DNA from: Spinacia oleracea
Lineage: Eukaryota > Streptophyta > Magnoliopsida > Caryophyllales > Amaranthaceae
Assembly (NCBI RefSeq): GCF_020520425.1
Contig: NC_079489.1
Coordinates: 19,182,001-19,246,000 of the forward strand
Direction of reading: 5' to 3'
DNA length: 64,000 bases
Below the pieces are notes generated by a model, which was given only the letters and a program-made list of their open reading frames with translations, made no database searches and had not been told where the DNA came from. Positions 54,617 through 64,000 of this stretch are shown here, piece after piece (the first letter of the stretch is position 1; the number at the start of each line of letters is the position of its first letter). A program made the translations under genes and the position numbers.

Positions 54617-56614
54617 TATATACTTCTTTGTACCTTCAAATTTTTATATACTTCTCATACCTTCTAATTTGTATACACTTCTTCGTACCTTGATCTTTAT
54701 ACTTTTTCAAGGAATCGTTATGACTGATAATGCACGTACATGATTAATTATGAGTATTTGATACGCTCTACAACTATCTCATATGAACTATCGATAGAGG
54801 GTTTATTTACACGGTCTAAAGAGCGAGTTCAAACAGGAGATCATATTCCAACCTCGACTTGGTGGAGTGTAAGTATTTCTTCATCACATGTTATCTATGC
54901 CATGTCAAATCCATCGGCAGAACTCAAGTCCATATGGAACTTAAATATTTTGGTGTTATTTTGTGAAATGACAATTTGTATGGTAAGGACACAACAATAG
55001 GTAAGGAGGTATTAGATTCCCGAGCCTAGTTTCTGAAGCAATTAAACAAAATAGCATAACCTAAGTTAATTATTATTTGTAATTCTGATTTAAACGACAT
55101 TACGGCGAACCCTCGAAAAATCAAGAATTGAGGCTGGCATGTTCGAATTTTTCTCGCTCATATTCCCAAACCCAAAACTCTCAGTAGGATCAGGTCAGTC
55201 TCGGCATAGGGCCTCTTGATGGTTGTTGTCCGAGAATTGAGGACTAGATCACACCCCTTTGTGTAGGAATTGTGTGTTCTCTGCTTCTGTTTGTATACCT
55301 GATATTTTGGACATTAAAATCAGCTCATTTTGCATATCAACACAGATAAGTATTTTCAAATTAGACATGTATATCATCCTTTCACAGAGGTTTAAATTAG
55401 ATCAAAAGCTAACGACATATTGTTTATTGTTTCAAAACTGTTGGTGTTGGATTGAAATTATTTGTCATATTGATTTTAACAGGTTTTGATTAGTCCTATT
55501 TTTGTGGATAGTCCAATTTTAAAGGAAACCCTGCCGGATTTTTCACTTTCTCTATCGTTGTATGTTAATGACTTTTGTAATAGATAAAGGTCTATAATGG
55601 GAGTCTTAATGAATTAACATTGAGACATTGGGTATAGGAAAAAGATGCCCTTTACCCATTAAACAAAATAGCATAACCTAAGTTTATATTTTGTCATTCA
55701 TGTGAGCTTATTTTTTCTTACGTATTTGGATTTTATTCATTGATAATAAGTTTCTTATTTAAATGTTACACTTAATTTGTTTATTTTGCAGGATGGTGCA
55801 TATATTCAAGAATTACAAGCTATTTTAAATATGTGAAGGATTATAGGGTTGTTGGGACATTAATGTTAAAGATGTCTTAAAAAATAGAGCTTTCGGACTG
55901 TGATTGCAATATTTTTGTTTATTTTAATTGATGTAGTTTTAGAACCAATATGTACGTAACTATTGAGATAGTTGTAATAGATATATTCTTATGAATTTAA
56001 TTTATTTGAATCGTGTACATTTTTTGAACTTTTTGTTATGAGAATCATATTGTATGTCATTCATATTTATTAATTGTATATGGATAACTAAATCCATTTG
56101 AGAACGTAGCTTTAAACCAATTAAAAACGTTGCCATAAGCTCAATTGAAAGTGTTGCTATAAACTCAAATGACCGAAAGTGTTGCCATAAACTCAATTTT
56201 AAGCATTGCTAGAAACTCAATCGAAAGTGTTGTCATAGATACAATTGGTTGTGTTACCTTAAGTGTAAGTAAGTGTTGCATTAGTTTTTAAATTTTAACC
56301 AACAACAAACTAATAAGTGTTGCCTTAAGTTGGCGAAAACTGTTGCCTTAAATGTGTAAATGTTGGCTTAAGTTGTTAAATAACTGTTGGCATAGGTTGA
56401 AAGTGTTGCCTATAAAAAGCGTTACCATAGTTATTTATGGCAACAGTTTATCAAAACTGTTGCCTAAATATGAAAAACTGTTGCCATATACTTATAGCAA
56501 CGCCCCCTATTGGTAACGGTTTTTAAACCGTTGCTATAGGCTTATTACAACGGTTAGTTGATCTATGGTAACGGTTTATTGTCGTTGCTATAAGTCTGTT
56601 TTGTAGTAGTGGGG

Positions 56615-57387
56615 AGTGGATGAAGATCCAACTTTGCTTTTCTTCCCCTTGCACACTTTCTTGAATTTGGTGCCCCTCACATTCAAAGGGTCTTGCTTGA
56701 ACTTAAGGATTCTCTCGAATTTCTCGAGCAATTCCACAAGTTCACATAATGTGCTCTCTTTCTGATTAAAGAGATAGTGCATCTTAAACCCCTCACAATC
56801 CCTATGAAGAGAATTCAGCACTAGTGCAATAGCTATCGACTCTTTGATGGAACCACCAAGTCTCTCAATTGTGAAAAATAATGCAGACATCATATCCTCA
56901 TGAGACCGAATTGGTGTATTTTTGTCCATCTTAACTGAGTAAATGCGCTTTTGTGCCTCTAGAAGCTCGTACTCTCTAGGCACGACCTGTGTGGGGTAAT
57001 GAGTTTGAGATTTCTCATTGAATTAGCCAATTCATCAACCCTTTTTCCACCAATTTGGCACTTGGGTTGAAACCCCGCACGACATCTATCCCCAAGACGA
57101 CTTAGGAGAGCATGAGGCTCAAAAGTAATGAACCTCCCTCTCCAATTTTCAGGAATAGACTTTAGGATAAACTCCGTGACAAGGTACTTGTGAAGTGCCC
57201 AACTTATATACCTTTCTGGAGTCATACCCTGCGCATCATAGCTAGGAAAAGGTTGTTCAATAACATAGTGCATATCATTAACTTTTAAAACTTTGATAAG
57301 TTTCCTTTCCCATTCAAGAAAGTTAGTCAAGTTTAACTCGACATCCAGAATTTCCGATGATTTGATTGTTGTTATGTTTGCGGCCAT
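56615..57387 (-). pseudogene. Copia-2 Gag, N-terminal part
   Basis: It begins MAANITTIKSSEILDVELNL, then TNFLEWERKLIKVLKV. A frameshift near 56960-56983 moves to the frame with SIAIALVLNSLHRDCEGFKM and ends in the basic KKVCKGKKSKVGSSS part before the zinc knuckle, where the CACTA element cuts in. It is homologous to Copia-1 Gag (NLANFLEWE; ILLNSLHSGF). Confidence 0.85.
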
Positions 57388-59875
57388 TTTGATTACTACA
57401 TTTGAAAAGAATTCGCAATAAATTACCATTCATAACTTAATAACTTTGAAATAAATGCTAGCATGCAATCATTAAAGCTATTAAACATTTTATTCACGCA
57501 AAAGGAAAAACATGGTCCAAAATGAATGAAACGATTTCAAGACCCTAAAAGTCCTAAATCCTTAAGAAGCTTTGGCATGTCTTAAGTATTTTAAGATTCT
57601 AGGTAAGCAAAACCTATTGCTAGTAATCTCCAAATTACTCTTGGTTAATAAATTAATACCATAATTTATCCCATTGCCACAACATAATGCCATTGTTGTT
57701 TGAGTCGAAACCACAATCAACGTGCTCCTTTGGGACGCCTTACCATCTAAGTCAACTAATATAGCACCTCGCTTTGGCGTAAACCTACTACGTTAGATCC
57801 TTAGATTTTTGTAAGTGCTTGATTTGGAAGGCAATTTTGAACTCAATATTACTTTGGACCTAGTTGTTTCTATGTTGGTTCGATTATTTAGTGAACTAAA
57901 TCTAATCGAGTCATACAAACAACCTATTCATGAATATACATTCATTCAAGCATAATATATATAAAGTGCATAAATAATAGGTGAACTATGGCCCAAAACT
58001 CTTGTCTTGAAGCATCCAATCTTCTTCACCATCTCGTTAGCTTGACATCGTCTTGAATCTTCATTCAATTGCTAATTTAAAGTTCTAAACTAGAAATACT
58101 TGAAATATTAAAAAATTACATCAAAATTTCCATTGTACGCAGACCATATTTAAAACTTTACATTCAAAGATAGAAAGGTTCGCAAACCGTATTTAACTAT
58201 CCTAAATGGACATACTAGTTACTTGGAGTACCTGCATTACATAAAATATACATTCTATGCATTCACCCATTCTTATGCTAAAACGAATGGCCCAATTAAT
58301 TATGCAAGTATTTACATGAATTAATTAAAATTCACATTCACATAAACGCGTCGTAAAAGATTAATCAATTTCCAAATTATTAATCCTTAGACTTTATTCT
58401 AATTAAAATTGAATTTAATTAAAATAAAGCGTCGTACGAAAATAATTAAAATAATTATTTCATTTTTAATTTCATTTAGCGGCTCCCACTCAAACCAATA
58501 ATTATTCCGGATAATTAATTATTTAAATATTAAATAAAACTTACAGCCCGGCCCAAGTTAAATAAAATAATTATTAATTATCCTGTTTCCCATTTTAATG
58601 CAAACATAAAAGTCAATCCCAACGAAACAAAAAAAATTGTGTTTGAGTGCAAGTGCGGGCTAGGCTTGCGCCCAACCCAGCATTGCACGCTGTGGCCTAC
58701 GAGGCACACGAGCAAAGCCCATGCCCCCGCAGCCAGCGCCCACGTACCCGCAGCCATGCGCTGCCCCTGTGTGCTGTTGTGCTCGACGCTGCGCAAGGCA
58801 AGGCTACCTTGCTTGCTCGCAGCTCTCGCAAGCCAAGGCGCTTGCCTTGCTCGCCCTTTCCTCGCCCAACCCGTGCGGCACGCAGCACGCAGCTGCTTCC
58901 CACGTTGTTGTGGCTTGGCACAAGCGTGGCAGCCCGCGTGGCTCGTCGAGCCACACGTCCACCCCACCTCGAGTTCGTGCCTTTGGTTCGTGCCTATGGA
59001 CCAACTTAATTAAAAAAATAATTAATTTCACAAACGTTTGCATTAAGTTATTTTTCATAAAAAAAAGTTACGATTTTTATTTTCGAAAAATAACGATTTT
59101 TATTTTCGAAAAATAACGATTTTTACGATTTAATTAATTTAACAACAATCCGATTTCGATAACATTATTAAATAAAGGCTAACATTATTCAAATTTTAAG
59201 AACGAACGATTTCAAATGAAAATTTGAACTTTTAAATAATCAAATCTAAAACTTTAAATCATTCTAAACATTTAAATTTCAGATTTTTTTATGAATTTGG
59301 TTTAAGTGCTTATTAAAATAATTCATTCAAAATTTTAATTCAATAATTTTCAAAAAAACTCCACTGACCATGAAATTATATTCCCTTTCCCAATTAACCA
59401 AATTACTAGATCCAAATTATTTAAAAAATCAATTAGCGATCTAAAATTTACGAATTTGGGAAAAGCAAAATTAGGTTTTATACTTGATAAAAACGGCTGA
59501 AATTTTTACCATAATTAAACAATATAAACAACAGCATTGTGTCAAAATTTCAAACAATTTCGGGTTGTTTAGGTCGACCAATTAATTGAAAAACTTTCCA
59601 AATCTATTAATTTTTAACAAGAAAATTAACAAAAACGCCCAAAAACACATACTTCGATGCCTGTTTTTGCAATTCCGTTCTTGTGAGTTGATCTTAGAAA
59701 AAAATTCAATCAGATTAGGGTCAGAAAAGTCGAAAATACGAATCTTTTTAAAATCAGACCTTTTACGCAATTCATCCAATAATTCATAATAATTTCGAAA
59801 ATTCAACAAAAATTCCAAAAAATTCGACAACCAGCAAAAAAAAATTCATGCTAAAAAATGCTTTGAATACATAAG
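57388..59875 (-). other. Copia-2 leader
   Basis: About 2.5 kb, AT-rich, with a GC-rich island at about 58640-58990 and the GTACGCAGACCATATTT word near 58135. It is colinear in layout with the Copia-1 leader but diverged. The open frames inside the GC island are on all strands and are composition effects. Confidence 0.75.
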
Positions 59876-59889
59876 GCTCATGATACCAC
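59876..59889 (-). promoter_or_regulatory. Primer-binding site of Copia-2
   Basis: On the minus strand, directly after the LTR end (...CCCCTACA), comes GTGGTATCATGAGC. TGGTATCA is the start of the usual match to the 3' end of initiator methionine tRNA. Confidence 0.82.
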
Positions 59890-60925
59890 TGTAGGGGAAT
59901 ACAGTTAAACATACATAACATGTGCGGAACAATCCTCAAAGCTAGGAAACATGTATAAAGCACAGATTACCCAAACTTACTTTCGAAGCGTGTTTTCCCG
60001 AGTATTGTATCAACGAACAAAGAACTCCACTTGTCGTTTCTCTATTTGGTTCACCGACACGTTCAGATCCGTCTTTATTATTGTAGCTTAGACAACGCAC
60101 AAGATTTTTGCTTTTCGGGATGAGCAGTTTTTCACAGAGAGAGAAAAACTGAAGAACGTAATTTGGGAATTAGGTTTAGGTTAGATGGAAAACTGATTAT
60201 GTTGGGTTGTGTGCAAAAATATAATAATCTAATATTATATTAGTGTAACCGGCCAAGACTAGGCCTTGACCGGCCACACTTGCACACGGCCTCACAGACC
60301 CGCGCCCAGCCACACGCTGCAAGCCGAAGCCCACAGCGCGCGCAACCGAGCAGCTGGGCTGTGGGCCTTGCGTGCTCGCTGCTGCGATGTTGTTGTTGTT
60401 GCGCTTGTGCCACGCCCCGGGCTGGCCTGCTTTCCTTGCTCGCGAGCTCGCTGGCTCGTTGGGCCTTGCGCGCTTGCACGCTTGGCTCGACGGGCTGGCA
60501 GCTCCGATGCGATTCGTATTCGCGACTAATGCCTTATGGCCATTATTTATCGTATCGTATACGACGAATCACCGTCGTACGATACGATTATTCGTTTCGC
60601 CCAGCTTACGAATATTCGCGATACGATATACAATTCCGACACAATGTCGTATCGTATAATACGTTTTCCAAACTAATTCTCGAAAAGCTATTAAATGAAT
60701 TTCCGATTCATTTAATACGGTGACCTGTTACATGCCATTGGTGTGACCTTATAGGTTCAGTCAAGAGTAAGTTGTGAGCTTAATATAGATTAGAACTCAC
60801 TGATCGGAAGCATTGCTCCAGCTAGCTGTTCCGATCTCTTAATCTCACTGAATTAGTTGTTCGCAGTTAATCCGAACCTTGGTATTAGACTTAATGCACC
60901 TTGGATGAAGGACATATTTCCTTCA
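59890..60925 (-). repeat. 5' LTR of Copia-2
   Basis: 1036 bases, TGTAGGGG...TTTCCTTCA on the plus strand. It has a GC island (about 60250-60510), then CGTATCGTATACGAC-like palindromic words. The outer end (TTTCCTTCA) is shared with the Copia-1 LTR. The partner LTR is missing, so its identity as an LTR rests on the PBS and this similarity. Confidence 0.8.
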
Positions 60926-61074
60926 ACTTGAACTCAAGTGCTGCCAATTTTTTAAAATGAGCCCGCACTTGTAAATATGTATTTTTTTTCTTTATTTTTT
61001 TTGCTATCAAGTGCTGCCAATTTAGTAAATGAGCCGCACTTGAAGGGAAGCACATGACGATTTTTCCTCTAGTG
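60926..61074. repeat. Two-fold repeat with CAAGTGCTGCCAATTT
   Basis: CAAGTGCTGCCAATTT followed by AAATGAGCC.GCACTTG occurs twice (about 60937 and 61009), each time nearly self-complementary at the CAAGTGC/GCACTTG ends. Confidence 0.6.
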
Positions 61075-61345
61075 AGTAACAATTAAAATCATATAGTAAT
61101 TGTTGTAGACATATAGTAACCATTAAAATCATATAGTAACCACTGGACATATAGTAACCATTATAATCATATAGTAACTGTTGTGCACATATAGTAACCT
61201 TTAAAATCATATAGTAACTATTGTACACATAGTAACTTCTAAAATAATATAGTAACTATTGTACACATATAGTAACCTGTAAAATCATATAGTAACTATT
61301 GTACACATATAGTAACCACTTAAATCATATAGTAACTATTGTACA
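61075..61345. repeat. Minisatellite with CATATAGTAAC core
   Basis: Units of about 20 bases end in ATATAGTAAC and alternate between AAATCATATAGTAAC and TGTACACATATAGTAAC forms, giving a 40-base higher unit. Diverged copies continue to about 61560. No spacers of CRISPR type. Confidence 0.85.
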
Positions 61346-61560
61346 CCTAATAAACGAACAAAAACATACCCTAAATAACATATACATAATGTAATATTAT
61401 AGTAACTATTTTTTATCATAAAGTTACTTTAAAAATGTTGATAATACAAAAAGACATATATACTATGATAAAAATATAGTAACTATTTTAAACACATAGT
61501 TACTATTTAAAACTTATAGTAATTGTTGTTAACAATATAATTAATGTAAAAACTACTACT

Positions 61561-62573
61561 AACATAACCACAACAAACATTGAGGTAACTGTAAAAAACA
61601 CTTCAAAACATAAAATAAAGTTAATTATATCATTTATATACTAACTATATTAAACACTTACCCTAATTTCAACAAAACAACATGCAAGTCAAATCACTAA
61701 AAAAATAAACCATAAAATCATTTCAAAAACATACCAGAAGTTGTCAAGGTAGCTTGTTATGCCGTGAACGAGTTTGAACAACTTCAAACGGCGGTTGTTC
61801 CAACATACCGACAACTATGTCATTTTTCGGACCGTTAATTACCACCTTCTTCACCATTTTAGCAGAAATTCAAGCAACACAATGCTTTTTTGTTGAGTTT
61901 TGGGTAATTTTTTCAATTGATTTCAACAAAAAAAACAAGAAATTGATAGTAGTTGAGAGAGGAGAGAGAAAGTGAGAGAGAATTGCAGGAAGATGAATCA
62001 CGTAAAAAGTTAAAAAGAAAAAATCAAATTAGCTTAAATACGAACCTCGGCGCACGTGGAAGCTACACCCCACTGATAAACGTGCAATGACTACTTAGCA
62101 TGGACCCGGTTTATTTTAGTGTAAATATAAATTCATTAGGTTATTTAATCTTTCACACTTTTCCATTGGGACATTAATTTTTTGTCATTTTTCTAATATC
62201 AAAATTTTGATAAAAGTGAAAACATTATAAATAAACGTAATTTTTCTTGTTTAAATGAAAAGATAGAGGAATCTCAATGTACATTAATTAGTCGTTAATA
62301 AACGGGTAAAAAGCCAAACGTAAAGAAAAAAAAAACGGATGTAGTATTAAGTTTTCCATTAGTGAGGTCCATTCTCTTCATTTATTTGGGTTTCCCTCCT
62401 TTTTCACAATATTTGTTTTTCTCCTCCTTTATAAATCCACCTCCAGCTTCCCCTTCAATATTATTGCTCTTTCACCTTCCTACCTCTTACTCATATACTT
62501 TTCCCTGTCGACTTCCTCCATCTTTAACTTCTCCTTCGGTCTCCGCCTTCAATCTCTCTCCACAATTCCCTAA
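61561..62573. other. No gene seen
   Basis: AT-rich, with one GA-rich tract (61950-61990). The short frames near 61750-61860 and 62362-62592 have no features I can relate to a protein. Confidence 0.45.
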
Positions 62574-62885
62574 GAGCAACTCCAATGGTTGAGAAAAGGA
62601 ACTAGCTTGCAAATATTAAAATGTTAAGCTAGTAGCTAGACCATTGTTGCACATTTTCTAAATCAACTTTGTTTGGCCAATTAGCTTTGTAGAGCTAATT
62701 AGCTTGAAAATATGTCAGACACATATTTTGCATATTTTGCTTATAAACGTAAAAACAAAATACAAAAAATAATAATTGAGAAGTAGCTAACCAATGGAGC
62801 AACAAGTAGCTGAAAATTGTATAGCTTAAAAAGTGATGTGGCATTTCAAGCTATAAAATGATTTAGCCAACCATTGGAGTTGTTC
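62574..62885. mobile_element. Tourist-like (PIF/Harbinger) MITE
   Basis: The ends GAGCAACTCCAATGGTTG and the complement of CAACCATTGGAGTTGTTC are 18-base TIRs with one mismatch; TAA (62571-62573 and 62886-62888) is the three-base target duplication. Confidence 0.82.
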
Positions 62886-64000
62886 TAACTTTTCCCTTCA
62901 ACAAAACCACCACCTTCTAGTTTTATCACCAACTCCTATAGTCAGCGTCACCACCATTGTGGGTTTTCAATTTGAAAGACACCCAACCACCTTTCAGTCG
63001 GTGCTATTCTTGATTGAGGACACTTTCTATGTTTTTTCCTCATGTATTATCTTCATTCAGCGTAGCGATTTTCTTTATTTCCTGTTGATTTCAGCTCTTT
63101 AATGGATACAAAGTGTTTTTTCACTTGGGGGTGATGGATTTCGCCTGATATGATGCTTTAATCATTCGGGTGTTTCTTTTTTCGTCAATTTCCTTGATTC
63201 GATTATCATGCTTGTAATTGTATTACTTTGTATTTATTTTGGCGGTTGTTTTTTATTTGAGTTGAATCGTGGATTTAATTTGTATCTCCTTGATGATTAA
63301 AACTGATTATAGTGGAATTTGACATATGGATTGGACGAGGGGCTGATTTTTCCTTGCATTTCTTATTACTGATTTATCAAAAGAATTGAGGAACTTAGTA
63401 GTTAAAATGATGAGATCTAGCTTGTTCAGTTTTTCTGTTTGATTTTTTGTTGGTGTGATTTTATGTTTAATTAAGTTATCCCCAGTTGATATTCGTAGCT
63501 GTAAATCATGAATTATCTTGTTTCACTTAGTTTTGATTAATTAGTAGTTACTATTTTCTTCGTGTTGCTAAGCATAAAAGAGCAAAAATTTATTCTCAAT
63601 AATGTTCCTGGCCGGAAACAAATCACTTTAATAAAATCCCCAACTTAATTAAGTTTGGTTGTGGAATGAACGATGAAGAAGCAGGCAAGAGCAACGTATG
63701 TTATAAAGGAAGAGTAAGAGAAATAACGTGGGAAAAAAGGAGGGAAAACCAAATAATGGGCCCCACTAATAAAAATTTAACGGTTTTCATTAAGTGGATC
63801 TTTGAAAATTTTGACAAAAATTTTGATATATATTTTTTTTAAGGTGGTGCGTTTGAAAAGGTGAACCTGGTGGTAAATATGAAAAAAATCGAAATGTATG
63901 AGAATTAAAAAAAATGCCTTGAAGAGAACTAGAGAAGGAACAGAACAGAGGGGAGGATGTAATAAGATTTTTCTTTCTTGACAGCCGATAGGCCTAATAG
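62886..64000. other. No gene recognised at the window end
   Basis: T-rich plus-strand sequence with pyrimidine tracts, similar in texture to plant leader introns, but I find no exon with protein similarity and no clear transposon ends. Confidence 0.4.

Larger units (their letters stand above)
51483..56611. mobile_element. Non-autonomous CACTA (En/Spm-type) transposon
   Basis: The ends are CACTACAAGAAAAAGGGG and, as complement of the right end, CACTACTACAAAACAG. Both are followed by TTATAGCAACG, and GGG is duplicated on both sides. The subterminal regions are full of TGTTGCYATA/ACTGTTGCC words, especially 56100-56600, as usual for transposase-binding regions of this class. No transposase frame was found in 5.1 kb. 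It carries a reductase gene fragment and a nested Stowaway MITE. Confidence 0.9.
51147..60925 (-). mobile_element. Copia-2: truncated Ty1/copia element split by a CACTA transposon
   Basis: Minus strand: 5' LTR (60925-59890), primer-binding site, leader with GC island (about 58640-58990), gag, the CACTA element (56611-51483), then the rest of gag and the protease start, breaking off at 51147. Integrase, RT, PPT and 3' LTR are absent. The sequence is related to Copia-1 in leader and Gag but clearly diverged. Confidence 0.85.

Noticed and set aside
58578..59116. Overlapping open frames on both strands
   Set aside because: GC island of the Copia-2 leader; same composition effect.
60240..60723. 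Open frames of 79-147 codons
   Set aside because: GC island and palindromic words of the Copia-2 LTR.
61075..61345. Possible CRISPR-like array
   Set aside because: Repeat units abut with no unique spacers of constant size, and the window is plant nuclear DNA; it is a minisatellite.

Overview
This is a plant nuclear window: introns with GT/AG borders, chloroplast- and mitochondrion-targeted gene families, and dense plant transposons. The many Stowaway ends reading CTCCCTCCG or CTTCCTCC, and the Copia LTR style, would fit Caryophyllales (spinach/beet/quinoa relatives); that placement is inference.

Host genes lie only in the first 17 kb. The last exon of a chloroplast cyclophilin (CYP20-2 type, + strand) ends at 2186. 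A decayed glycosyltransferase fragment sits near 2.8-3.1 kb. A complete 14-exon LETM1 gene (mitochondrial cation/proton exchange, - strand) runs 13253 to 3616, every splice phase fits, and it encodes 758 residues. Its introns and upstream region hold a Helitron, a hAT element and Stowaway MITEs.

From 19.1 to 26.3 kb a 6.85-kb mariner-like element (MLE) has inserted into a short Helitron. It has TIRs, a TA duplication, an uninterrupted 547-residue DD39D transposase, a convergent second two-exon gene of unknown function (broken by one base in a homopolymer), and between them an array of nine imperfect hairpins of about 80-130 bases. Some hairpins share flanks and loop while their arms differ but remain complementary. 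This is the best candidate here for something undescribed.

From 27.6 to 51.1 kb lies a large inverted duplication: two arms of about 4.3 kb (excluding later insertions) around a 48-bp centre. Each arm has a LINE reverse-transcriptase remnant, a tRNA-derived SINE and fragments resembling a papain-type protease gene. Arm-specific insertions (hAT and Stowaway left, Copia right) show the arms are distinct and old. The right arm is split by Copia-1 (36905-50737), which has 1364-bp LTRs, one nonsense codon, a 3.7-kb Helitron in its RNase H region (carrying a Rab geranylgeranyltransferase alpha fragment), and an odd copy of host flank in front of its second LTR.

From 51.1 to 60.9 kb is Copia-2, truncated and split by a 5.1-kb CACTA element that carries a fragment of a cinnamoyl-CoA-reductase-like gene. 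The last 3 kb holds a CATATAGTAAC minisatellite, a Tourist-like MITE and no recognisable gene.
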